Notes under the pieces: model-generated
Database searches by the model: none
What the model was told of the DNA's origin: nothing
The model's input: only the letters and a program-made list of their open reading frames with translations
Shown: piece after piece, positions 16,501-23,870 of the stretch
How the letters are laid out: each line of letters opens with the position of its first letter
Numbering within the stretch: the first letter of the stretch is position 1
Position numbers and translations under genes: made by a program
Source: Candidatus Poseidoniaceae archaeon
Lineage (GTDB): Archaea; Thermoplasmatota; Poseidoniia; Poseidoniales; Poseidoniaceae
Length of the DNA: 41,382 nucleotides
Direction of reading: 5' to 3'
Assembly: GCA_028821785.1 (NCBI GenBank)
Contig: JAPKFC010000008.1
Span: forward strand, 1-41,382

Positions 16501-19362
16501 GTAGGTTCAATCCGACTACAAGACCTTGATGCATCACCTGACCCGACTAGTTACTACATGGCCTTGGAATTGTTCCATCTCAACAATACAGAGGGCAATG
16601 TGACTACTGAATGGGAAGAAGTTGCAAATCAATCCGGTGTAATTGGCGGTGATTTCGATTGGAATATTGACCTAGGCTCAACTGCGGCTGGAGAAGAAAC
16701 ATATCGATTCAAGATAGATGGCTACCAAGGTGGAGAGACTCTATGTCCAGACCCTTCACTTCGCCCTGATGCTGATTGTGCAATTCCATTTAATTTGACT
16801 ATTGATACATATGACCCGAATTTAATGAATTTGCAAGTATTGAACGGTCAAGTGGATGCAAATGTAGATAGCAATTGGAGAACACTAATAGACGATACAT
16901 GGGTTGTTCCTTCAGCAAATCAGAAGATTAGAATGCAAGCACAAGATTTGCCAAACCCACCTGCAACTTTGGAATTATACATTTGGGTTCAACACGATCA
17001 CGATGCAGATGAAGACGGATTTGCAACAGCTGACGAATATGTTAGTATCACATTATTCAGTGATGGGGAAGTACCAAATTCAAACTACTCCGGAGAATAC
17101 AACGATTATGCCAATGAGGGTCAAGACCCAGTTGGAAAGGTTAGTTTGTGGATTGAAGGGTTTGACCTAGCGGGCAACCCAATCGATGGTGGTGCACCTG
17201 GATTTGACAATGACCATGTAACATATGTTTCAATGTCATCAAAGAATCCAGTAATTCGAAACTTCTTCATCGATGATTTAAGTGATAATCGATTTATCAA
17301 TTCTAACCAACAACAATGGCAAGGTGATTGGAACCAAACAATGTATGCTGGAAATGAATATCACCTAATCGTAGAGGCTGGTGACGATAATGGATGGCGT
17401 GATGTCGATTACATTAGAATCGATTTAGATGACTCACGTGAGGACATGACGCTGTGGTATTTCCCACGTAATGAGACCGCTTGGACAAACAGCCAATGGA
17501 TAGATATCGTCGCAGAAAGCGATGACAACGAAGGTCCACGTCTGTTGAGAATGGATGGTGGTCATTTGGTTAACACCTTTGAATCTAACTTCTACCTTGA
17601 CTTACCTATTAGAATTGATTGGGGTGTAATGGGTGAAGGAAATACATTGAATTCTCCAGTTCTCTATATGCAAGATTTGGATAATCCACGTTATAGAATG
17701 CTGCCAGTTTCTGGCCGCCACATCCAATCTTGGTTTTACAGCGACGGAATCCAATTAGATTTCAGAACTGATGAAGTGAATGATTTGATGGTTACTCCAG
17801 TCTTTGCAGATGAGAGTGAACCATTTACCGCTGATGTTAGAAAAGGATTCGTTTACCCTGGTGATATAGTTTCATTTGCCGGACAATACGCATACATTGA
17901 CGGAATTTATGACAGCGTTTACATCAAGCCTGAAATTGAAATGACTCTGAAGGTCACACGTGAAGATGGTATGATGGATGGTTCCAAAGGATATATTGCA
18001 TATCCAGGTGAAACATTCTATCACAACTTCACAGGTGGTGAATTCAGCATTAACATTACAGCACCTCCAGTAACAAACGATTACAGATATACATTTGAGT
18101 TGATAGATTTACCAAATGGTGCGATCGATACTACCTCTGGACTTTGTTCGAGTACCTCTTCCTTTGGATGTGCTTCCTTTAACATAAAGGTAGACAGCAA
18201 TTCTCCACGTGTTGCAACCAATTCTTGGACTGCAAAGAAAGGAGTAACAGGAGAAATACTTGAAGGGTTTATTTCTACAGCGAACTATCACTGTATTGAT
18301 GTTGAAGTAATTATCGAAGAGCAAGAAGCGCTGTTCCCAGGCGATGTACAAGTTGCTTGGAAGTTCTTTGATGACCCAGCCAATGATATCACATGGGGTA
18401 GTTACAGGTCTACACATGGAAGCGAACCAATGAAGGCAACTCTAGACTTATTGCCGACAGGCGGTTCATATTTCGCTACAGGTGATTGTATCGACTTGTG
18501 GCCACTTGAAGAAGGCCAATTCGACCCATCACCTGAGGATATTAGCGGTGTTGAAGTGATTTTCTGGATTGAAGGTGTTGATTCAGCCGGTTCTCAAATT
18601 ATACTTGGCGGTGGATTACAAGAAGATGGTTCAGTCGGTCATATGGTTTCGGGAGAAGTTTCTCACAAGTCAATTTATAATTTCATCCATGAAGAAGCAA
18701 AGTTCGACATATTAAATGTGAGGATGAATCCTTCTAAACCTACTGTTGGACAAAAAATGACACTTGAAGTTGAATTGAGAAATACAGGTACAATGGCTGG
18801 TGAAGCAAGTCTTATTGTGAAGTCAGTAATCAATGATGGAATTCCATCAAAGGTTGGAACCATTGAAACTGATGAGATGGCTATTGGGCAATCCGCTTGG
18901 TACACTATTGAACTTGAAGCGTTCCCAAGTGCTACCACTGGAATGTATTACATGATTATTGACAATTCCTCAAGCGACCTCAAGTACGATGGTTCGCTAG
19001 TAGGCGATCAATTCAATGTCAAGGTTCAAGAAGAATCCGATGACAGTAATGCAACATTATTACTAGCGATTGTTGGTATTATTGCTGCAGTATTAGCAGT
19101 TCTTGTTATTGTATTATTCAAGCGCGGCCAAGATAACGATAAATCACCTAACCTCTTTAGTGATGGGGAATATGAAGATGAGGAAGATGGCAAGGTCTAT
19201 GCTGAATTGCCAACTCACAATTCTTCTCCTCCAGCAAATGTGGATCCGGAAATGGCTAGAGCAATTGCTACATTCCCTCAATGGAATCAAGCAGAAATCC
19301 AAGGTTACTTTGACCAAGGATGGAGTATTGAAGCTTTACAAGATTGGGTAAAAAACCAGTGA
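13507..19362 (+). CDS. Giant secreted single-pass surface protein
   Basis: 1,951 residues. The ATG at 13507 is chosen because GGTG ends 5 nt before it; the frame is open from a GTG at 13471. A signal peptide follows ('SMFLVALMLFAPLAASS'). The extracellular part is Asp/Asn/Gly-rich with several beta-sandwich-like stretches; phrases such as 'TSGWYIDNFRLGD' resemble MAM/jelly-roll domains of archaeal exoproteins. A CARDB-like domain is likely near the end ('KPTVGQKMTLEVELRNTGTM'). A TM helix at about residues 1847-1872 ('LLLAIVGIIAAVLAVLVIVL') is followed by a short acidic cytoplasmic tail ending in a helical 'FPQWNQAEIQGYFDQGW' motif. No catalytic motif is seen. Probable S-layer, adhesin or substrate-binding role. 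Confidence 0.85.
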   Translation: MTQQNRKISTSMFLVALMLFAPLAASSTVTTFANGESEVDIELRDGSAYSNLVDGLVDIPAGETVTGASLKIATNMIEHSSQARIDVDTIPRVWNPAYNNQLTTFSNIDDFQIEDGSQATPVSLKSDGFLTDFEGTEAGFMDMTMPPPQSGIGWEHGSLFGGTITNSNCASGDDCWGTNVYDDNYTDDNNAQPFQLNMNSAEIFVSPQLKTHTAHFASWHNLEYFGNSGTTVQKRMMDCAYVEIRSSLTGNFDPISSVGFDFIPIDIANSSGVSYSNGYWQKSNSGANNKISYQCGGIADTEYGLAGKSTSASNPNGWADIALDLKDYVGKYIQLRFVMEHQGYNPPAGWSAQDFNTSGWYIDNFRLGDLLPQTSEMTIRGFLPSTLGGENHPNGFGILNLESEITASATIEVDIIDSTNGQIVIDNDGNAMSGLSGKIIELWDVNSTTYPSINLKFRFDSGASRLSTPTLHGLGMGTRVGTGFNQTSVGMNTIANGVWQSSGMGEPMMYSPSLVDTSFTVAVDRQKFNRPITSITPLIQDDCSEDPVIDVSYTGVAGVETLSNNVTTNMTEPVFGFNVILSYINSCNIGGMWFDLGFGHHAERIQIDVANDGDTDWGFDEPAFGYFGRQTTLWNNKADGINYGADSKVMTTDLSGTAIGGHFMLPKDSVVRAADVAFDDVTIHSNSDQIEGFDLYLVSGSQEYSLGSIDNTSIIITEGLPDVLGLTDALNSLLTNPMVPHSHDDAYGNKWMTFFFKATSPNASTGASMTVKGLDIIYNYSTVINNGDGLDSELNQGVALWDGGGATASVPIAVSSTTGGGVTLSDLSISTSTGYANTITMSGNPVGLYPNGDIYEVVTTHTVDPLTGSSLAEATLSFESDTGNVILSYSDFLGFSEASDEDNLITLESSTYTDITNGKEVTWRFRVNPNWEDTETVRIYSGLIAGNGVNGLPDALLMAPIGGNAVENDAGITSFTLQNSIGTIQDLDDGMSNQEIRLVGSIRLQDLDASPDPTSYYMALELFHLNNTEGNVTTEWEEVANQSGVIGGDFDWNIDLGSTAAGEETYRFKIDGYQGGETLCPDPSLRPDADCAIPFNLTIDTYDPNLMNLQVLNGQVDANVDSNWRTLIDDTWVVPSANQKIRMQAQDLPNPPATLELYIWVQHDHDADEDGFATADEYVSITLFSDGEVPNSNYSGEYNDYANEGQDPVGKVSLWIEGFDLAGNPIDGGAPGFDNDHVTYVSMSSKNPVIRNFFIDDLSDNRFINSNQQQWQGDWNQTMYAGNEYHLIVEAGDDNGWRDVDYIRIDLDDSREDMTLWYFPRNETAWTNSQWIDIVAESDDNEGPRLLRMDGGHLVNTFESNFYLDLPIRIDWGVMGEGNTLNSPVLYMQDLDNPRYRMLPVSGRHIQSWFYSDGIQLDFRTDEVNDLMVTPVFADESEPFTADVRKGFVYPGDIVSFAGQYAYIDGIYDSVYIKPEIEMTLKVTREDGMMDGSKGYIAYPGETFYHNFTGGEFSINITAPPVTNDYRYTFELIDLPNGAIDTTSGLCSSTSSFGCASFNIKVDSNSPRVATNSWTAKKGVTGEILEGFISTANYHCIDVEVIIEEQEALFPGDVQVAWKFFDDPANDITWGSYRSTHGSEPMKATLDLLPTGGSYFATGDCIDLWPLEEGQFDPSPEDISGVEVIFWIEGVDSAGSQIILGGGLQEDGSVGHMVSGEVSHKSIYNFIHEEAKFDILNVRMNPSKPTVGQKMTLEVELRNTGTMAGEASLIVKSVINDGIPSKVGTIETDEMAIGQSAWYTIELEAFPSATTGMYYMIIDNSSSDLKYDGSLVGDQFNVKVQEESDDSNATLLLAIVGIIAAVLAVLVIVLFKRGQDNDKSPNLFSDGEYEDEEDGKVYAELPTHNSSPPANVDPEMARAIATFPQWNQAEIQGYFDQGWSIEALQDWVKNQ

Positions 19363-19372
19363 AGGTGAAATC

Positions 19373-20179
19373 TTGCAACCGATTCTATCATGGGGGGACC
19401 TTGTTTGGTCTGACCCAGATGGCGGAAAAATAATCCTCCATGGTACATTACCTACGGTTATCTTTCCTCTAAAAATGAGGCCAAGAGAATCATGGCATGG
19501 AATCGCTTTGCTCGAATCGGCAGATGTGGTTGATTTGTGGGAACAGGAAGAGATAGATGAAGCAGAGTCACCTGGAGTCAATCTCAATTACAGTCTTATT
19601 TCCGGTGGCGGATTGGCAATTTATCTTGATGATGTAACGGAATTGGAAGGGGTCGTTTCAGGAAGATTCCCTGACCCCGAGCCGCGTAGGTTACATCGCA
19701 ATGCTGTGCGTCACGAAAGACCAGTATATTTCATTGAACCTACAGCCGATGATGAGGAATGGTATGAGCATCTAAGTAAGGAAGCAAAAGCCGCATCCCA
19801 TTGGAGAAAATTACTAGGGATGATCAGCCTTGGTGGAAAGTGGCGCAAAAGAATGAAGAATAATATTTCCAAAGCAAGAGAACCACCGAAAGGCGTCACA
19901 AAAAACATGGCTTCAGCAAGCGTATTAGCACTGACTTGGTGGCAACTTTCTGAATGGCTAATAAACGAATCAATCTCTTCATCAAGAGATAATCGTTTTG
20001 CAGCAAGATTACGCGGTGCATTAGCGGATTTACGAGTCCAACATGGTGATGATGCTACACTGATTTTACCAATGCATATGCCATGGAGAAATGCAATTTA
20101 TTCAGCGTTGAATGGGCAAAAGAAGGTTGAGGAGATTTCTTCATCCCCCCCCGACTCGGATGACACAGAGGAGGAGTGA
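19373..20179 (+). CDS. Uncharacterised protein upstream of TBP-like gene
   Basis: 268 residues, family not recognised. No signal peptide or clear TM. The first 110 residues look beta-rich ('KIILHGTLPTVIFPLKM', 'GGGLAIYLDDVTEL'), the middle is basic and helical ('WRKLLGMISLGGKWRKRMK'), and the last third is helical with 'LALTWWQLSEWLI' and an acidic end (DSDDTEEE). Start TTG at 19373 with AGGTGA 5 nt before it, only 10 nt after the giant surface-protein gene. It is followed immediately by the TBP-like gene (2-nt gap), so the two are probably co-translated and may work together. Confidence 0.75.
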   Translation: MQPILSWGDLVWSDPDGGKIILHGTLPTVIFPLKMRPRESWHGIALLESADVVDLWEQEEIDEAESPGVNLNYSLISGGGLAIYLDDVTELEGVVSGRFPDPEPRRLHRNAVRHERPVYFIEPTADDEEWYEHLSKEAKAASHWRKLLGMISLGGKWRKRMKNNISKAREPPKGVTKNMASASVLALTWWQLSEWLINESISSSRDNRFAARLRGALADLRVQHGDDATLILPMHMPWRNAIYSALNGQKKVEEISSSPPDSDDTEEE

Positions 20180-20181
20180 TT

Positions 20182-20724
20182 ATGGCGCCAAAAGGTATCG
20201 ATGTACGAGTTGAAAATCATCTTGTTCGTTTTATTTCACCAACACCGGTTGACCAAGATGCAGTTGTTGCACAACTTGGTGGAACTGCAACTGGTGGAGT
20301 TGTAATCAAAGTCTTAGATGCTCCTCGTGCAACAATCGTTATCGACGCAGATGGGAAGATAGTAGTTCATGGAACTCAGCGTGTTGAAACTGCACGTGCA
20401 GCTGCAAAGGAGTTTCTTTTACAGATGGGCCTAGATGATTCTGGACTTACTACTGAATTAGGCCCGATGGTCGCTTCATTTGATTTTGAAGAAACGATCG
20501 CTGTCGAGTCAATAACTGGAGATGTTGGCGCAGGAGAAGCGCAATATGATGCTCGGCTCGGTTGCACTATCGTCGCGGATTCAAGACACGACATAACCCT
20601 CAACATTTGGCCAAACGGTCGCTGTATTGCAATTGGAGCGCACTCCCCTAATATGGTTGCAATGGCTGCAGTATATTGGAAAAACAAATTCGCTGAAAAC
20701 GGATATTTCATCCAAAGAGTTTGA
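20182..20724 (+). CDS. Divergent TATA-binding-protein-like protein
   Basis: 180 residues, the size of archaeal TBP, with two imperfect halves as in the TBP saddle. The first half holds 'PRATIVIDADGKIVVHGTQR' and a following helix, matching the strand-loop-strand 'ATALIF.SGKIV.TGAK' of TBP. The second half holds 'DITLNIWPNGRCIAIGAHS'. The Phe that normally intercalates into the TATA minor groove just before 'SGK' is not conserved: Asp stands there in the first half and Trp in the second (my alignment by eye). It may therefore be a TBP paralogue with altered DNA contact. ATG 20182 follows GGAG and the upstream stop by 2 nt. Confidence 0.7.
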   Translation: MAPKGIDVRVENHLVRFISPTPVDQDAVVAQLGGTATGGVVIKVLDAPRATIVIDADGKIVVHGTQRVETARAAAKEFLLQMGLDDSGLTTELGPMVASFDFEETIAVESITGDVGAGEAQYDARLGCTIVADSRHDITLNIWPNGRCIAIGAHSPNMVAMAAVYWKNKFAENGYFIQRV

Positions 20725-20789
20725 TTGTAGCGTTGGTTTTAGCACAAGAGAGAATAGCCATAACCCTGTAGCAATAATAGGTGAACACT

Positions 20790-21683
20790 GTGAGTGAATT
20801 ATCCAAATTGTGGGATGGGCCGGTTACCGACAACCATTTTCATCTAAATCGTAAAGGTTTATTTCTTGAGGCTGCTCGTGATTTTGAGAGGTTTGGGGGG
20901 ACGGATTTAGTCCTTGTACATTGTCCAGATTTTGCATCACCACCGACTTCCAAAAAAGGTCATAGCGATACATATGCGGATACTATTTCCATGGCTGAAG
21001 CAGTGCGCAAGGAAGTCGGATTAGGAGTTAGAGTCGTATTAGGGCCTCATCCTGCTGCATTTGCGCATCAATTAGATAATGCAATTCAAAGTGAAAACGA
21101 ACAAGGTATTGAAAATGCTGCCAATAATTATCGCGATAGCATTGATGCTGCATTAGAGTTTGTCCATGAAGGAAAAGCGCACGCTATTGGAGAAGTCGGT
21201 AGACCGCACTGGCCAGTATCAAAGCAAGTGTGGGATATGTCCAATGAGTTATTATTGGAAACAATGCATTTGGCTAGTCAAGAAGGTATTACCTTGCAGT
21301 TGCACGTAGAAGGGGAATTGGAATCTACATATTCGGATTTATCACAAATGGCGATAAAGTCTGGAATGGATTGTAAGAAAATAGTAAGGCACTATGCTCC
21401 AGCAAATATAGATGCAGAAATTACCAAAGGAATAACTCCAAGTGTACTGATTGGCAAAGGGGCTATTGAGGAATTGATGGAGAATATAGCAAAATCAAGT
21501 CATGGATTTTTACTAGAGACTGATTATATGGATGATCCAAAACGTCCAGGTGCAGTATTGGGTCCCAAAACAGTTCCAAAAAGAACGAAACAACTGTTGG
21601 AACTTGGAGTCGATGAGGAAATACTGTGGAAAACCCACCAAGATTTGCCAAATCTGCTATATGGCGATACAGTACGAGCATAG
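20790..21683 (+). CDS. TatD-like metal-dependent hydrolase (TIM-barrel)
   Basis: 297 residues. 'VTDNHFHLNRKGLFLEA' provides the HxH metal motif, 'AIGEVGRPHW' the bridging Glu, 'ITLQLHVEG' and 'KKIVRHYAPAN' the next His ligands, and 'GFLLETDYMDDPKRPGA' the final Asp. This is the order seen in TatD-family DNases and related archaeal amidohydrolase-like proteins. The substrate is not readable. Start GTG 20790 is chosen because GGTGA lies 5 nt before it; GTG 20781 would overlap that motif. It lies 65 nt after the TBP-like gene on the same strand. Confidence 0.82.
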   Translation: MSELSKLWDGPVTDNHFHLNRKGLFLEAARDFERFGGTDLVLVHCPDFASPPTSKKGHSDTYADTISMAEAVRKEVGLGVRVVLGPHPAAFAHQLDNAIQSENEQGIENAANNYRDSIDAALEFVHEGKAHAIGEVGRPHWPVSKQVWDMSNELLLETMHLASQEGITLQLHVEGELESTYSDLSQMAIKSGMDCKKIVRHYAPANIDAEITKGITPSVLIGKGAIEELMENIAKSSHGFLLETDYMDDPKRPGAVLGPKTVPKRTKQLLELGVDEEILWKTHQDLPNLLYGDTVRA

Positions 21684-21750
21684 GTGTTTTGTGGCTCTGT
21701 TATCCATTACATTGATGAAAGAGTGCTTCAACCCACAACCGGTGAGAGAT

Positions 21751-22839
21751 ATGCGGAAGAGTCAGATTCTAACTTTTGCACTGGCATTTTTTATGCTTCC
21801 AGCATTGTCGGTGATGACTTCGGCTCAGGATATACCAGCGGGACCTGGCGTTGAGATCGATTGTGGTACTGACCCGGTGATGAATGTCCACCCATCATAC
21901 TACGAGTCAGTTGAATTGACTTGCATAGTAAGTAATCCCTCGTCACTTGCGGAGACAATTTCAGTTGAAAAAGAGTGGGATGCAAATAATGTAGAGATGA
22001 TTCTGTCAGAAGATTCGTTCGAAATAGACGCAGGTGAAGAAGAGGAATTCACCATTACCTTTTCAGGTCCGACAAAGTTATCAGCAGATACCAGTTATTC
22101 ATTTACACTGAACGCTCAAGTTGATACATGGGCCAACTTCATCCCATTGGATCAATTGAATGTAAACGCATCATACGAAGGCGATTTCACAGTTTCCACA
22201 TATGGAATGGTTGAATTAGAGATGAGTGATAAAAGTGTTAGAACTTTAGAGTTGGATGAGCAGAGAGTCGTATCATTTCAATTTTCCAACTATGGTAATG
22301 ATGAAGATAAAATTAGAGTCTCTATCGCCAATGAAGCAGAACTACTTGAAAGTGGATTCAGTTTCCCATTGGGCTCATTTGTCGCAGAAGACGTAGCATC
22401 AGGAGGAGTTTCTTCAATCCGTGACCTTACAGTAAGCGCGCCTTCAGAAGTCACTAAAGAAATAAGAGTTCAGATGGTAATACGTGCAGAAAGTACCAAT
22501 GACGATAACGCAGAATTCAGTGAAATAGTAATCACTCTATTAGTAGAAAAGCCTAGTGAAATTTCTGGATTGGGCGGCCTTGATGAAATGAGTACTGGGG
22601 ATATGAAGAAATATGGAGCAATTCTTGGCGCTGGTATTCTTGGAGTATTCATTCTGGTATTGATTCTGAAAGTAGTGGGCAGGAGATCTTCAGAAGGAGC
22701 AACAGTGCGTACAATAGAACTCCCTGAGGCCGAAGAAGCGACTAAACCTGATGTAGAAGATTTGGATGAATTCGATGATATGTTCGACGACTTAAGTGAT
22801 GAAGAAGATGATTTAGATTCATTCCTAAATGACCTGTAA
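21751..22839 (+). CDS. Secreted single-pass surface protein with acidic cytoplasmic tail
   Basis: 362 residues. The ATG at 21751 follows GGTGAGAGAT, and a signal peptide comes directly after it ('ILTFALAFFMLPALSVMTSA'). The ectodomain is beta-rich with repeated patterns of conjugate/COG1361-like domains ('YYESVELTCIVSNPSS', 'VVSFQFSNYGNDEDKIRVS'). A TM helix near residues 287-306 ('YGAILGAGILGVFILVLILK') precedes a short basic stop-transfer and a very acidic tail (FDDMFDDLSDEEDDLDSFL). The frame stays open upstream to 21532, but that would overlap the TatD-like gene and hide the signal peptide. Confidence 0.82.
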   Translation: MRKSQILTFALAFFMLPALSVMTSAQDIPAGPGVEIDCGTDPVMNVHPSYYESVELTCIVSNPSSLAETISVEKEWDANNVEMILSEDSFEIDAGEEEEFTITFSGPTKLSADTSYSFTLNAQVDTWANFIPLDQLNVNASYEGDFTVSTYGMVELEMSDKSVRTLELDEQRVVSFQFSNYGNDEDKIRVSIANEAELLESGFSFPLGSFVAEDVASGGVSSIRDLTVSAPSEVTKEIRVQMVIRAESTNDDNAEFSEIVITLLVEKPSEISGLGGLDEMSTGDMKKYGAILGAGILGVFILVLILKVVGRRSSEGATVRTIELPEAEEATKPDVEDLDEFDDMFDDLSDEEDDLDSFLNDL

Positions 22840-23064
22840 ATATTTAGTTCATAGATGCGCGATTACTGTCGCACTAATATTTTTCTGCACTATTACAAAG
22901 CGGTGTTTTGAACGCATCAAATAAGATGCACATTTAACACGGAATTCGTGGTGCTTCGGCCTATTTGTAAAGGTATTAAAAACTCCATATTGTGTTGTTA
23001 ATCTATGGTAACAGTCAAAGGGCTGGTGTAGCGGGCAACACCTACCCAATGAATCGGTGTTGTT
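22840..23064 (+). promoter_or_regulatory. Promoter and leader of the fabI-synthase-PPTase genes
   Basis: 225 bp before fabI without an ORF. TATTAAAAA (22974-22982) is the best TATA-like element; start of transcription would then be near 23003. In the resulting leader CAACACC (23036-23042) is perfectly complementary to GGTGTTG (23056-23062), which contains the GGTG ribosome-binding motif of fabI and ends 2 nt before the ATG. The same ACACC can instead pair with an upstream GGTGT (23025-23029). The two pairings exclude each other, which would allow control of translation. Structural inference only. Confidence 0.4.
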
Positions 23065-23859
23065 ATGCTCGGACTGCAAGGAAAAACCGCATTTGTTTTT
23101 GGCGTAGCAAGTGAAGATTCAATCGCTTGGGCGATATGCCAACATTTGGCTGCGTCAGGTGTCACGCTATACCTCGGTTATCAGAAGAGATTTATGAGCC
23201 GCGTATTCCAATTAAAAGACAAATTACCACAGATAGAGGGTTTCTATCCACTCGATGTTGCAACCGATGCAGAAACCAAAGAATTCTTTGATGCATTTTC
23301 CGCCGAGAACCCAGGTCTAAAAGCAGATATTTTGATTCATGCAATCGGTTTCGCACCACGCTCATGTTTTGACCGGCCGATATTATTCGTTGAAGATCAA
23401 GATATCAACACCGCGATGACAATATCTGCAAATTCATTACAAAGATGTTTAAAATTTGCATTACCTCATCTAAATGAAAATTCATCAACAATTACTCTGA
23501 CCTATGCTGCAGCAAATCGTTTCGTTCCAAATTACGGAATAATGTCAATGGCCAAAGCGGCATTGGAATGCTGGACCCGTGAACTCGCTTGCCACTTGGG
23601 GCCAGATGGTCACAGAATCAATGCAATTTCATCTGGCCCGATTCCAACTCTAGCTGCTGGAGGGATTCCTGGCTTTGATAAAATTCTTGACCATGTAGAG
23701 GCAAATGCACCTCTGCGCCGCAATGTCACTCAATCCGATGTCGCCGGCGCAGCAATTTGGCTGGCAAGCCCTCTTTCAAGCGGTGTAACCGGCCAATGCA
23801 TCTATGTCGATGCTGGCTACTCAATTACGATGGTGCCACAAAGTATTATGGACAACTAA
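23065..23859 (+). CDS. fabI: Enoyl-[acyl carrier protein] reductase, FabI type
   Basis: 264 residues, standard FabI length. It reduces trans-2-enoyl-ACP, the last step of the elongation cycle, using NAD(P)H. The FabI-specific cofactor loop is 'GVASEDSIAWAI' (13-24), and 'HAIGFAP' (92-98) is conserved. The catalytic set is Y147, Y157 and K164, in the same spacing as E. coli FabI Y146/Y156/K163 ('LTYAAANRFVPNYGIMSMAKA'). 'NAISSGPIPTLAAGGIPGF' and 'VTGQCIYVDAGYSI' complete the signature. GGTG lies 5 nt before the ATG. The gene ends 11 nt before the synthase, which has no enoyl reductase domain of its own, so FabI is the obvious trans-acting partner. A bacterial-type enzyme, unusual in archaea. 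Confidence 0.95.
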   Translation: MLGLQGKTAFVFGVASEDSIAWAICQHLAASGVTLYLGYQKRFMSRVFQLKDKLPQIEGFYPLDVATDAETKEFFDAFSAENPGLKADILIHAIGFAPRSCFDRPILFVEDQDINTAMTISANSLQRCLKFALPHLNENSSTITLTYAAANRFVPNYGIMSMAKAALECWTRELACHLGPDGHRINAISSGPIPTLAAGGIPGFDKILDHVEANAPLRRNVTQSDVAGAAIWLASPLSSGVTGQCIYVDAGYSITMVPQSIMDN

Positions 23860-23870
23860 GTGGTGTTTCT

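Noticed and set aside
21532-21750. Longer N-terminus for the 362-aa surface protein
   Set aside because: It would overlap the TatD-like gene out of frame; the signal peptide and GGTG motif fix the start at 21751.
23757-23870. Longer N-terminus for the megasynthase overlapping fabI
   Set aside because: The added residues are translated from fabI in another frame; a GGTG motif precedes ATG 23871.
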